From NCBI GenBank assembly GCA_963969395.1, contig OZ017796.1, positions 11,472,501 through 11,536,500 of the forward strand: 64,000 nt of DNA, read 5' to 3'. A program made the translations under genes and the position numbers. Source of the DNA: Pseudoscleropodium purum (lineage: Eukaryota; Streptophyta; Bryopsida; Hypnales; Brachytheciaceae). The notes beneath the pieces were generated by a model. It saw only the letters and a program-made list of their open reading frames with translations. It ran no database searches and was not told the DNA's origin. Position 1 is the first letter of the stretch. Every line of letters begins with the position of its first letter. This document shows positions 47,001 through 59,179 of the stretch, piece after piece.

Positions 47001-48227
47001 ATGATGAAATCAAAAAAATACTAGGATGTGATAGCAAAATTAGAGTCAATACTAATATTTAAAATCTTGTTAGTTGTAATATACATTTTGAAATGGCACT
47101 TCTCCAAAATTTTACATCATAATTAAAAAAAATAGATACCTACACAACATTGATTGCCATCTATAAAATATTTATGAATACTAGAGAAATTACATTTAAT
47201 ACTAAAAATAAAATAAAAACAATGCAATTAGAAGTTATTGCTTTACAGGCTAGAATGCTTCCTTAGAAAAGAACAAATTTTTAATTATATTTATCAAGGA
47301 AAGATTTTGAAGTATTGACTCACATTTTTAATAATAACTTGGATATAAAGACTTAGAAATTAGCTATCAACTCATAAATTCAATTAGATATAATTTTATA
47401 AATTAGCCATCATCAAATAATATTGGTGATGGTTTGGATTTTCCAATTCACTTTTTCATATCATCAACTACCATGATATAGGAATCCAATTTTTTCTTCA
47501 ATTGTTTAATGCTAGAGATATATGTAAATCACTTGTACAATCTAAAAGTACCTTATGTACAGCAATAGGTCCCCTCCCTTCCCTTCTTTGATAGACAATA
47601 AACTTAGGCCTTAGTAATAGTTTGGATTTTCTAATCCACCTTTTGACATCATCAACCACCTTGATGTAGGAATCTAATTTTTCTTTCAATTCTTTAATGC
47701 CAGATGTACATGTAAACCACCTACACAATCCAGAAACACTTTGTAACTGTGGTAGGTCCCCTCCCCTCTTTTCCTTTTTTGTGATAGTAACTAGGCTTAT
47801 TTCTTAGTGTGTTCTTTGAATCTAGCCGTCAAACAAAAAACTAACTATGATTCAATTTGTACAGTAGGCTAAACTTACAGTTAGTTATCAAGGATGAAAA
47901 ATGCCCCCCAAAAGTAACCTCTTAGACCACAAGGGCCAATAATAGAAAATGATTCAACACTTGTTTATAGATTTAACAAAGCTAAATATGTCAAATGAAG
48001 GAATAGCAAGAATATGAACAAATCTTCACGCAAGTGTAGATCCACATGTCCTAAAGTAGATGTTAAGAAGAAGTCTCAAAGATGTAATATAAGATGACAT
48101 GGCTAAGTTGGGGTTGGCAATAAAAAAAGACCCAAAACCCATCCAACTTCATTTTCTCCATTCTCTGACTCTCTCCTAGGCCCACTCTTCACCTTTCCTT
48201 CCACCATTCTTATATATTAAATTATTA
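44058..48227 (+). repeat. tandem segmental duplication, unit 1 (about 4.2 kb)
   Basis: Matches unit 2 (48228-54300) block by block in the same order and orientation. Examples: GATTGATTCTACTATTA (44110 / 48286), GAAAACACATTGTTTTGTAG (44686 / 49614), AAGAGTAGTAGA-TAA (45231 / 49931), GATGTTGGTAGTATCTA (46145 / 50289), TAGATGTTAAGAAGAAGTCT (48057 / 54139). Its right end copies the region just upstream of the ARID gene, including GTTGGGGTTGGCAATAAAA and TTCTCCATTCTCTGACTCTC. The copy ends before any ARID coding sequence. Confidence 0.8.
47421..47780 (+). repeat. internal tandem duplication of about 180-195 bp in unit 1
   Basis: Two copies (about 47421-47590 and 47612-47780) share GGTTTGGATTTTC, CATCATCAAC-ACC, TAGGAATC-AATTTTT, TTTAATGC and GGTCCCCTCCC. 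Unit 2 has only one copy (about 53290-53450), so this arose after the large duplication or was lost from unit 2. On minus, one copy reads KELKEKLDSYIKVVDDVKRW, of unknown origin. Confidence 0.6.
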
Positions 48228-49734
48228 TAAATCATATTAATTAACATTGATGTAGCTAATAAATCCTCCTAAGCTTTTCAAGGATTGATTCTACTATTAT
48301 TTTAGCCTAAATGTCCATTAAATGACCTTTGATTAGTCTTTATAGAAAATTTAGGTCTATTATATTTATTTCTATGTTTATTTTGGATGATTTTAATTTT
48401 AATTTATCCATCCATTTGCTATTGTTTTTTCAAATCTTGATTATGAAATCCAGATAGATATGGATGTTTCAAAATGAATACTTGATAAATTTATCAAATA
48501 TTTGTATTTGGGTCCTTGCAAGAAACACTTGTCCTAATTTTTTTTCCCCTTGGTTTCAAATAGGTGGTTTGGGGCGTATAATTTTAGTGTCATATGTCCG
48601 TTTTCTATGAAATTTTAAGATAAGGTACTTATATTGGTTTTAAGCATTCTATAATTTTTTCTAATTTAAAACAATTTATTTACTATTTTTGAATTTTCTC
48701 TAATTGGATGTGTACCTTGGCCATTTTAGAGGAGTTCAGTACTATTTTTGATCCCAAAACACAAATTTGAATGTCAAAATTGGGATATATAGAATTATTC
48801 TAAAGTTATACTAATCTAAGAAGATATTTTCTAAAAATAAAAAAGAATCCACTTTCCAAATGTACTCAAAGTGCACTACCTAGGTACACCTGTAGAGAGC
48901 ACAATTTTTATTTGCCAAAGATGTAAAATGGTAGGAAAAAAGCATCTTCAAGTTAATAAAATTGATTTTTTTCTATTTTCTAAAATCAAATTCAAAAGTA
49001 TCTATTTTCTTACATTTTTCATCACTTTTTTGTTGTGCATAACTTTTAGAGATCAAATTTTCTAGGATTGAATTTTCACACATGTACTATTTTTAATGAT
49101 TTAAAATTATCCATATTTTATTTATTTAAAAAATATTATTATAAAAGTCAAAGTACATTGATATTGAGGCCATTTTGAGCCCAAATGGCAAGCGTTTCTT
49201 GCAACTACCTATTTTTTTTATATTCTTGATATTATACAAGACTGATCCAATTAAAATAAAATAAAATATAAAAATGTTTATTGCTTAAATAATGATTTTA
49301 TAGTATATTATAAAGGTTAATATTGTGAAGTGTGGATAAGGTTTTAGAACCAATTGTAGGATCAATCACTCAATTAATTTGGATGTTTATTTTAATAAAA
49401 AATTGATGAATTTATTATGAATTTATTATTTTTCAAGTTTATTGTGACTTGAAGTTAGAAGTTTGATATTTGCAAATTATATGATTTCATTTATGTCTTT
49501 TTTATTTGACATTAAGAAGTGGGGATTGATCTTTGTTATTTTAAACTTAAAATTTTGAATTTTGGATTAAAATTTATAGTCCAGAATTAAAAACAAAGAG
49601 ATGTGGAACATCTTGAAAACACATGGTTTTGTAGTAATAACCTTTTGCTCCATTGTTACTAACTCAAAAATGTTTCAAAATAGAGATATAATAAGATTCA
49701 AATAAGATTGTATCATTTTTGTGATTTCAATTGA

Positions 49735-49740
<6 letters not shown>

Positions 49741-49805
<65 letters not shown>
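49741..49805. repeat. (TA)n microsatellite, 32 units
   Basis: An uninterrupted TA run of 65 bases. The matching place in unit 1 (about 44820-44870) has only short TA/TAA stretches, so the run expanded after the duplication. Confidence 0.95.
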
Positions 49806-49811
<6 letters not shown>

Positions 49812-50631
49812 TAATATATCAATAAGATTTTAAAAACTACTTAAATAGTGATTATTATTGATTTCAATAGTTGCAATTGATTTGAAATGCTACATGCCAA
49901 GAGGTTATAATGCTTTGCATTTGTTGAAGTAAGAGTAGTAGACTAATAGATTAGTATTTTTAATTGCATAGATACATTTATATATTAATCAATTTTCCAC
50001 TTGATCCTTCATTTTCTTTCTATCAATTCTTTTGTCAAGAAGTATTTTAGAATTAAAATCAAGTAATACACTAATTTATTTATTTATTAATCAATTATTT
50101 ATAACTTAGCTTACTTCAAAAAAATCCTTTAAAAAATAGATTAAAATAGATATTCTAAATAAAACTTCATTTTTATTCTCAAAGTATTCTTTAAAACATC
50201 AATTTATGGTATAGTTGAATGCTAATGAAATTGTACCTTTACATGTTTATATTGAATTGATGTATAGGTCATAATTCATGTAATATTGGATGTTGGTAGT
50301 ATCTATATGCTATAAAATATGCTTATGTGGTGACCAGATTTTCTTATATTGAGATTTGATGTTCAAAATAACATATTAGGCATGCCATAGGTTTATATGT
50401 AACACATGCAATAAAAATTTTAGAATTCAATTTTTTAGTTCAAAGTATAATAAAAGCTTACCATATCATTAACTTTATTTTGAAAATGAACTTGACCATC
50501 AAAAGATTATTTTGAAATTGACATAAGAATTACATTGTTGATTTATTTAACCACTAAATTTCAAAATGTTACAAAATATATCCATTTTTTCATAAGCACA
50601 TCCATTTTTTGTTGGGTGACCGTGTACTTAA

Positions 50632-51538
50632 CCCTTAAAGGACTAAACTAAGTTTTTGGCTATATTGAATTTTTGGACAAGTCATTGTAGCTAGATTTTT
50701 CCATATTTTAGGATGAAATTTTAATGGAAGGTGTTGACAAGGAATATCTTTCATATGCATCAAATTTCATGACATTTGTAAATAGGAGTAAAAAATTATG
50801 GCCCAATATGTTGTTTGTTTTTCAACTCTGGCAGTCTAGGCAGATCTGAAAAATTCACTTTTTTCCAAAATAAAAATTTGAAGTTGATTTCTATATTTCT
50901 ATATGTGTAGAAAGCTTTTAATCATTCCATTTCAATAAATGAGTAAAAAATTATGAGGAATTTTAGTTTGCAATTAGTTATGGATTTTGTACTCTAAAAT
51001 GAACTTTGAAGTTATTTATTTCACTCAATTTTCAATATTTTTTGAAAAAAATAAAATCATAGGATGTACATTGTTTATGAGAACATTACAACCATTGGGA
51101 TTGACATTTTTCAATTCCATAATTCAATTCCAAACAATTTAATACTTTGATTCATTCTCTATCTCTTTCTACTTACTATTTTTTTCCTATATGTTGTACA
51201 ATTCCAAATGACTTGAAAATTTTTAAGAATGTAAAAAACTTGTTTAAAAAAAAAATCCAAAGAATCACCACTATTTTGAACATTTTTTCATAGAAAAGGG
51301 AGCTTGTAAAGTGCAGCTGCCTTAAAAAAGGGATTTTTGTCAATTCAAATGCAAAAATCTTGCAATCCACACGTTGGAAAGTTCTGAAATTTTTTCTACA
51401 TCTTTACAAGTCAGTGTTCTATAAGATCCTACGGTTAAATATGTCAAAAAAAAAAATTTCCAAAAAATTTGGTACTTGTACTGAAAATGGCAGTTTTTGA
51501 GCGGTTTTAAGGAAAACAGAATCATAAAACTTTAGGGG
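50632..51538 (-). mobile_element. TTAA-flanked element, copy 4 (reverse orientation)
   Basis: 907 bp; tips TTAA|CCCTTAAAGGAC and AACTTTAGGGG|TTAA. Reads as the reverse complement of copies 1-3 with the same landmarks (TTCCTATATGTTGTACAATT, CCATTGGGATTGACATTTTT-like). It is inserted in duplication unit 2 and absent from unit 1, so it moved after the duplication or was lost from unit 1. Confidence 0.75.
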
Positions 51539-51885
51539 TTAATCATATTAAAGTGCCTTGATTTTGAAAAGATTGTCTTTTGCCAGTGATTTTATTTAGG
51601 AAGCAAATGTTTATATATCATTATATATTGAAATTATTATCTAAGAAATTTTTTAATTTTTTTTATAAATGAATATAATAAAATTTACAATAACTATATC
51701 AAACAATAAACACTAAATTCTAGTATGAAGTGCAAAATGAACATTTAATGCAACAAATAGCATTTTTAAGAGTTAGAAAAAATATAATATACCTAAACAA
51801 GGAAGAATTCATTTATGACATTGAAATTTTTAGATGAGAAAAATAGATATGTTTTGGGGAAAAAAATTAACGTGACAAAAGTTAA

Positions 51886-52718
51886 CCCCTAAAGAACCAA
51901 TGTGTTTAGAAGCCAAAACTGCTTCAAATAACTTGTCCCCAAAGTGAGGTCAAAATCTTTGTCAATATTATTTTTTTAACAAAACCAACCATATGATCTT
52001 CTGGTTGATTTGTTCAAATACATTATTTTAAAATTTTAAAATGAATATTTCCCCTAATTGCAAGTTCAATGTATTTAAACTTCAAAATGTAGGCTTTTCT
52101 AGCCTTTTCTAAAGATGAAGTTTTGTCTTTTAACATGTCCTTATTTTTTAGAAAAAAATAATTTGTGCTATAATTTGTGCATTTAGTCAATACTTTGAAA
52201 GTGGGTTAAAAACATATCAATTTTTTTAACCAAAAATACTTTCATATTCATTTTTAAAAAAATTGTAAAGTGGAAGATAGTATTGAATGAAAGAAAATCT
52301 AATATGCTAATAAATTTAACAAGAAATTAAAAATTCTGAATCCGAATGGTGAGGATGTTATATTAAACAATTTGTATCCTTTATTTTTATATTTTTTGTA
52401 AATTCTCAAAATTGAGAGTGAAAGACAATTTTATACGTTTTTTTTCTACTTCATTGCCTATAAAATAAAACTCCTAAAAACTTTTACTTCATTATATAGA
52501 ATTAAATGTTTCAAATATTTTTGAGTAGATGTCAATCTGTACAATTCTAAGATAATAATTAATATGCATATGAAAAAGAAGGTAAAATAAGATAATGAAA
52601 CAAGAATTTAAGAATAAAAAAGTGACATCTATTTATTGATTTTTGAGAACACAATATAAGAAGGAAAATAAGTACTTGACAAAACAAAAAAATGTATTCC
52701 TTGACTTTTTAGGAGAGG
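51886..52718. mobile_element. TTAA-flanked element, copy 6 (diverged subfamily)
   Basis: 833 bp; tips TTAA|CCCCTAAAGAACC and TTTTTAGGAGAGG|TTAA. Its start (CCAAAACTGCTTCAAATAACTT) matches the fragment at 63697-63787 better than copies 1-4, marking a subfamily. Inside it AATTCTGAATCCGAATGG echoes the AATGCCAATTCCAATGG landmark. Confidence 0.6.
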
Positions 52719-54189
52719 TTAATACATAGGTCCAAGCCCAAAAAATTTAAAAAACTTGAGCACTTTGATTCATTAGTTGGTCAAAAGTTTAGAAATGGTC
52801 TCAACTTGCCTAATGAAGATATTCAATTTTTCTTTATTATCTTAATTTGGCCCCAAGTATAAGGCCTTCTTAGAGTTAATCTTGAAACCAAATTCAATGA
52901 TGAAATTAAACAAAATAACACTATAATCTGATCGCAAGTTAGAGTCGATACTTATATTCACTCTCATTAATTGTAATATACATTTTGAAATGGCACTTGT
53001 CCAAAAATTTACATCATAAGGAAAATTATTTGATACCTGCACAACATTGATTGACATCTATAAAAAGATATATAAATACTAGAGAGATTATATTTAATAT
53101 TAAAAATAAAAATAAAAACAATGACAATTAGAAGTTACTTTACTTTATGAGCTTAACAATGAAGAAATTTTTTACCATGTTTACTAAGGGAAGATTTTGA
53201 TATTTGAACACCCTAATAATAACTTGGATGTAAAAATTTAGAAAGTTCTTAAACAAATACAACTTTGAAAATCAACCATCACCAAATTATGTTGGCGATG
53301 GTTTGGATATTCCAATCTACGTTCTCATGTCATCAATTATCTTGATTTAGTTTGTCCTTCAATTGTTTAATGCTAAATGTACATGCAAACCATCTAAACC
53401 ATCTAGAAACACTTTGCGTACTGTAATAGAGCCCCTCCTCTCCTTTTCTAAAACAGACCTTTATCTCTTGGCTAGGTCCTTGAATCTGACCGTCAAACAA
53501 AAATCTAGCTATGATTCATTTTGTACATTAGGCTAAATTTACAATTAAGGTAGAAGTATCTATTTTGGATAACTTAAGCATTTTAGCATGGATGATGTGG
53601 GAAAGTCATGGGGGATTGAGATCAATGTGTGAAAAAACAAGGTTGTGGAAAAATGCCAAAAAAATGAATATTTTATTGAATGTAAAAGTGGATTTTGCAC
53701 CCAGGCCCATTCTAATTTCATAGACTCACCTATTGTGGTTAGCTTTGGCACTTCTCCCTAAGCCAAAAGGAAAGAAAGATGAATGGATGATAAGGTACAA
53801 ACCAAGAATCTTTTTTAATGACCATTGCATTTAGGTGTTGTCTCCAATAGGCCAGCCTACAAAGCAATTACAGGGGGCTTGTCGAAAATAGGTATTTCTA
53901 CTTTAGTTACCAACAAAAAAACTAGCCCTGATTCATTTTGTGTGGTAGGCTAAACTTACAATTAGTTACCAAGGGTGAAAAATGCCCCTAAAAAGTGACG
54001 TCTTTGACCAAAAGGGGTCAACAACAAGAACGAGTCAACACTTATTTGTAGATTTGACAAGGCTAAAACACGTGAAATGAAGGAATAGCATGAATAGGTA
54101 AAAATCTTCACACAAGCATAGATCCACGTGTCCCAAAGTAGATGTTAAGAAGAAGTCTAGAAGATGTGACATGTGATGACATGGCCAAG

Positions 54190-54650
54190 TTGGGGTTGGC
54201 AATAAAAGGAAGCTCCAGGACCCAGCCAGCTTCATTTTCTCCATTCTCTCTGACTCTCTCCCAGCCAGCTCTTCCCCTTTCCTTCCTTCCGGCCTTCTTT
54301 TTTTTCCCCCTTCTGGCTCTTCCACTCGTGTCTTTGCGCTTTTTTTTCTTTCTGTTTTTTTGGTTTACACTCACGGCAAGGTTTAAGCTTTCCAATTAGC
54401 TTCCCTTTTCCCTTGCCTCTCCTGGAAGAGAATCATGGACCCATGACATCATGACTGGTCCTTGCTGCCCTACCCTGGCTCCTGATTTTCATGGAAGAAT
54501 TTCAAATGGCAGAGGAGAAGCAGATTAGGGTAGAGCTTGGAGTGGGTTCCCGGAATGGCGATGCAGGGGGGAGGCATCACTGAGATAGCTTCCGAAAGCT
54601 CTTGCAGGATGGAAAGAAAAATGGCTATGGTGGGGTAGCTAAGCGAGGTG
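54190..54650 (+). promoter_or_regulatory. ARID-gene core promoter and 5' leader with two uORFs
   Basis: A TATA-like GGCAATAAAAGG lies near 54197, followed by a CT-rich leader (TTCTCCATTCTCTCTGAC). The leader carries a minimal ATG-GAC-CCA-TGA frame near 54434, a 30-codon uORF at 54491-54583 (MEEFQMAEEKQIRVELGV...) and an overlapping 25-codon uORF at 54561-54638 (MQGGGITEIASES...), which ends 12 bases before the main ATG. This layout would favour reinitiation control of translation. The TATA-like part is also kept in the duplicate at 48110-48125. Confidence 0.5.
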
Positions 54651-57600
54651 ATGCTCGAGGGGCGGGTGCTGCAGAGCTGGGCGAGGGCGGGGAGGGTGAT
54701 GGCGAGGCCCTTGGAGATGGTGAAGAGCAACAAGCGCAAAGAGGTGGAGGACCTCGGTGGTGGCGACAGGGAGGAGGAGGGGGAGGAGGAAGAGGGCGTC
54801 TCTGGGGTAAGTGAGAAGCGTCTTAAGCTTTATCATGATGCAGAGGAGCTTCCGGGTGAAAACCAAGCTCTGGGTAGCAGTAGTAGCAGTGACTTGATGG
54901 AGAGAGTGAACAGGCTTTTGGAAGCTCGCAGGCGGAAGAGTACACGGCCATTGCCTGTGAAAATAGATAACAAGGTGGTGGATCTCGTGGCTTTACATTC
55001 TCGTGTGCACACCTTGGGTGGCTACAGCAAAGTCACGGAAGCTAGGCTCTGGAGTTCAGTCTCGGAGGCATTAGGATTTGGGGCTCGCTGTGGACCTGGT
55101 TTGAAGCTTGTGTATGTCAAGTATCTGAAAGCTTTGGAGCTTGATGATCAACACTGCAATGAGGTCACTGCAAGGGTAGTGGCTAGTAGCTCCGAGCTGG
55201 AAAAGCATTCACAGAATGGTGACACTGATATTTGCAAAGCGAATGACAGTGCAGCAGCAGGGGCAACCGGGACAATGTTAGACGAGGACGTGATTGAAGA
55301 TTTGCGAGACAGGGATCACAATCAACTGGAATGTCGACAATCATTGACTAGTGAGGATTGGGTGACAACGGATGCTTCATTGGAGCGTCTGGATGGAAAC
55401 CCTAGTTGTAGAGATGAGGGAGCTCGGGGATTGGACGAAGACCTGGATGGGAGTTCGGATTGGTATGAAGGAATTAGGGTGGAGAATGTGAAGCAGCAGC
55501 GGGAAGCGCTGCGGGGGATGATGGAGTGGATTAGGCGGGTTGCTGTGAGTCCTGGTGATGATTCTGCAGTTGAAGGGATTTCAGGGCAAGATGATGTTTG
55601 GGCTAGCCAATGCCTAATGTTGACTGCAAAAGTGCGGTCTGTCCTTTGGAAGGGGCCTGGTCGTGGTGGTCATAGCTTCAATCGGGTTAGTCTCACATTC
55701 CTCTTCCTTTGCTATTGATACTGGTATTGGTTTTGGTGAGGATGCTGTTTGCGTCGCTTGAACATATGTAGGAATGTGATTTTGGGGAGATCGGTATAGA
55801 TCAAATGTTTATCACTATGTTGGGATTTCTTATGTATTTTCGAATTGGGAGGTTTTAGACCAGCATGGAAAGGAGGAAGGGATAGTAGATAGCCCATTTC
55901 CATTCAGAGAGCAGAAGTCATAGACATTTAGCCCAAGTCCTACTTATACCATTTGCTAATTGAATGCCAACCAAGTTTATGAAAAGATGAGTTGCTGTTG
56001 GTAACAACAGGGATCACATGAGGGTCGTGATAGGAGACGGGATCACGTCCTTAATGGTTTTAGTGCCTCTTTCTTATTGTGCCATTTGTTGTAAGGAGAG
56101 TGGAGAACGTGAGTCGTGCTTAAGAAAAAACTTTTACATTTTGTGATGCCATGTGATAGCAATGTTTTCCCTCATTTTTTTTGAATTCATCCATCCTCAT
56201 TTTTGTTCTAAATCTGTGCCCTCGCCATTGCAAAGATTCCCTATTTGTACTGCAATGTGGTCCTGTCAAGAGGTGAACTTACTATCGTTATGTTTCTTCA
56301 TTGCAGGGGAAACAAGTGCCTTCCCTGTATTACGACGATACAGTCCGACCAGACGCGCAAACCCTTGAAAAACTTCGCGCTTCTCGAGAAAGACTGGTCT
56401 CTTTTGGATTCCAGCCTCCCCCACGACCCCAGTCCCAACACATAGACAGCTCCTACTGGGGAATAGCAGGGTCTGCTTATCCCGGACAGCGCTCAGGTAG
56501 ACAGGCAGGTAACAATTTCAACGATTCGGCCTTTTCCCGCTACAATCAACAACGAAAAAGGATACCCACAGGGCCAGAATGTCAGGCTGATATTCCCGAG
56601 TGGGTTCCTCGTGACAGTGTGCACCGAGGAGGCAGTGATACTACCCTAGAGAACTCAGTTGGAGAGGGTCCTACTAGAAGTGGTGATGATGAGAATGACG
56701 CAAGGTGGCTTGGTGTAACAGTATATCCTCAAGCAGGGGCAGTTGATAGTTCATTTAGACCAGTAGGCAGAGGAAGACCGGATTTTTGTGATTGTGAGCA
56801 GCCGGGTTCCATACAATGTGTGAGATTGCATATTGCAGCTGCAAGGGTGAGACTTAGGAGCGAGCTGGGACCAGCTTTTGAGGACATGGGGTTTCATCAG
56901 ATGGGGGAGTGTGTTGCTGACGATTACTGGAGCAAGGAGGACGAACGAATGTTCCGAATGGTTGCGCGGTCACACCCGGCTTCCAAAAGCAGCAACTTTT
57001 GGGACTTCCTTCCGGCTGCCTTACCTCATAAAACAAGGATGGAACTTAATAGTTATTATTTCAACGTGTTTGTGTTGCGGCGACGAGCTCTTCAGAACAG
57101 ATTAAGGGACTGTAAGATTGACAGCGATGATGATGAGGGCGAGTTGCCAGGTGAGAGTGAGGAGAGTGAGTATGGGTCCACGGATGAAGAGGATGAAGAG
57201 GATGATGACGAAGATGATATCTTCAGTGATGGGGCGGATGATGGTGAAGGTGAGGGTGCGCCGGACGCCTTTCCATTGAAGGTTCCGATGGATGCAGGGA
57301 TGCTGAAATATAGACCTCTTCCAGTGTTCAACTACAGTCCTGCTGAGGAGGTCGCCCCTAGTAGAGCGCAACTAGGCGTGGGGCTAGAAGAAGCGGAAAG
57401 TCCTGCTAAGGATCTTATGGATCGATTAGCACCCGAGCATGCAGACAACTCACACGTCGTGTTAATGTGGGATGACAAGCACCTTGAGCCTGGCACTTTA
57501 GTGCGTGATGGACGGCATTGGGAGGAGCACCCTGATTGGGATGGCAGGGACCACCCGGAGGTCAGTCCGGTTCTCGGCGAGGCTGTACAAAATAGGCCGT

Positions 57601-57752
57601 TATCACCGCCCAAGGAAGATGTCCGACAAGGAGCTGTTCTCACGGATATGTGGACCCCGAGTATGGAGATGGCCCCTAAGCGGGAGAAGGACAAGCTTCT
57701 TTCCACGAATGGGATGATCTTAGAACTATTTGGTGATGATGTAAGATACTAA
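54651..57752 (+). CDS. ARID-ELM2-SANT chromatin protein (plant ARID1/ARID2-like)
   Basis: Nuclear DNA-binding chromatin regulator like Arabidopsis ARID/BRIGHT-ELM2-Myb proteins, one of which acts in sperm-cell formation. Exon 1 is 54651-55685 (donor CGG|GTTAGT), exon 2 56307-57752 (acceptor CTTCATTGCAG); phase-0 intron, 826 aa. Residues 24-60: basic KSNKRK and an acidic Glu run. ARID domain about 80-163 (LHSRVHTLGGYSKVTE, LWSSVSEALGF). An acidic linker follows. ELM2-like core about 428-446 (RIPTGPECQADIPEWV) with ARWLGVTVYP at 477-486. Conserved CDCEQPGSIQCVRLHI at 506-521. SANT/Myb-like about 553-606 (WSKEDERMFRMVARSHP, FWDFLPAALPHKTR). Then a long Asp/Glu tract and a C-terminal part ending GMILELFGDDVRY. 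The start could instead be Met23 (54717), just before the basic stretch. A GGTAAGTG inside exon 1 is read through. Confidence 0.9.
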
Positions 57753-59090
57753 AGCAATGATCTCAGGGTTTTCATGTTCATATGTACATCTTTGAAGTTT
57801 TTTCGGATGAGAAGGCTTTGGGCTGCTGTTTGGCTGCTGCTGCTGCTACTGTGTCTATGTTATGAAACTGTTTTTGCCAAGGTCTTGGTTTTTGCTGCAC
57901 AGCACTCTACCAACTCCAACCCTCTTGGTGTGTAGTGTGAATGTGCAGATATATCCGATGCAGAATGAAACGTCCATGTTTGCCAATCGATCAAGTTGGT
58001 TGGAATTGACAACTTCTTGCCTACGACCTGCATGCCGTCTCTGGGTTCATCCCTGTATACATCATCTTATTATTTGGTCTCTTTTTTTTCCCACTGTAGT
58101 TTAGTTTTTTAAGATGATGTTGAATGCCGAGAAGATGACGTAGTCGTTTAGTCTAAGGAGGCTTGGGATGTGACTTTTTGTTGCATTATGATCAATGCAT
58201 CCTGGTGCAGGTTGTAGCCCAGGCCTGACCATCATTTGCAATATCCTCGAAGCTCCTGGATGGAGATTCTTCGACCAATTATTTTGCTGTTAAGCAAGGC
58301 ACTTGTTTGAGTTGTTCATTCCTCAAGCATGAAATTATTTGCGTAGGATGAGAACATCCTTTTCTCCCACTTGAGCCTCCCAACTGGGAACAGGCTAAGA
58401 TTTGTTGGTTTGGATTTGGATCTGGCTCCCTTGATTTTGTGCTTATACCCATTTGCTTTGCTATTTCTTGTGTTGTGAGTTCTATATTCTGCATTTTCTG
58501 TTTGCTTTCTTAACCCTGCAATCATGTGCTGGGATCAGTTTTGTTACAAGGACCAGCTATCGTTTGATTTGTATCTTCCTACTTTACAGTAATTAAATAC
58601 CATAGTGAAACATATGGGGATGAACTCAGAGTTGGATTTTGGGAAGAACCAACTTTTTTTTTATGAGTGCTCAGCAATGATCTTAGGAAGGGTTCAGCGA
58701 AATTAGCCAAATTTTCATTTTTGGAAGATTTTTTTGAATTTAACACAGGCATAAAAAAATGAAGTAACCGAGTGAAATTTAGCCAGTTTCGAGATCGCTG
58801 GTGCTCAGTCCTCTTATTTGTGTAAGTTATTGCCAAATTATTGCTGTCTGCATGGAGTATTACTGTACGGTAGAAGGGAGGCTTCTGGATGGGTGGGATA
58901 TCACCCAAAACACACCATCTATGGCCACCACCGTTTGGAACTTCGGGATATTTATTGACTTTTACCTGCGATTTTACTTCAATTACCATATTGAAGCAGT
59001 TTTTCAAGTATTGAATTTTTTTCCAAATAAATTTTTTCACCTATTTTTTTCCAATGCTTTCAAAATGGGTTGGTTGTTTTCCCAATACCA
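57753..59090 (+). other. ARID-gene 3' UTR and spacer
   Basis: Non-AT-rich, gene-like composition continues to about 58500, consistent with a long 3' UTR. Short frames on both strands show no domain. Confidence 0.4.
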
Positions 59091-59179
59091 CCATTGATGG
59101 TGTAATTGTAAACTCCAACCAATCCCTTGTTGTGTAGTGCAAATGTGATTGCAAATAGCATTTGAAAATTGGGAATTAA

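Larger units (their letters stand above)
48228..54300 (+). repeat. tandem segmental duplication, unit 2 (about 6.1 kb, with insertions)
   Basis: Follows unit 1 without a gap and lies directly upstream of the ARID gene, so it contains that gene's distal and proximal promoter. It is about 1.9 kb longer mainly because two TTAA-flanked elements (50632-51538 and 51886-52718) interrupt it between blocks equal to 46745 and 46845 of unit 1. Confidence 0.8.

Noticed and set aside
47498..47728. 76-codon minus frame with a charged KELKEKLDSYIKVVDDVKRW segment
   Set aside because: Falls on a tandemly duplicated repeat; the matching part of unit 2 is not open, so no gene is claimed.
54800..54845. Possible intron from GGTAAGTG to a nearby ATGCAG in ARID exon 1
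   Set aside because: About 40 bases is too short for a plant intron and the frame is open through it.
57092..57371. Ser- and Ile-rich minus frames at the ARID-gene acidic tract
   Set aside because: Antisense readings of GAT/GAG repeats coding the Asp/Glu tract.
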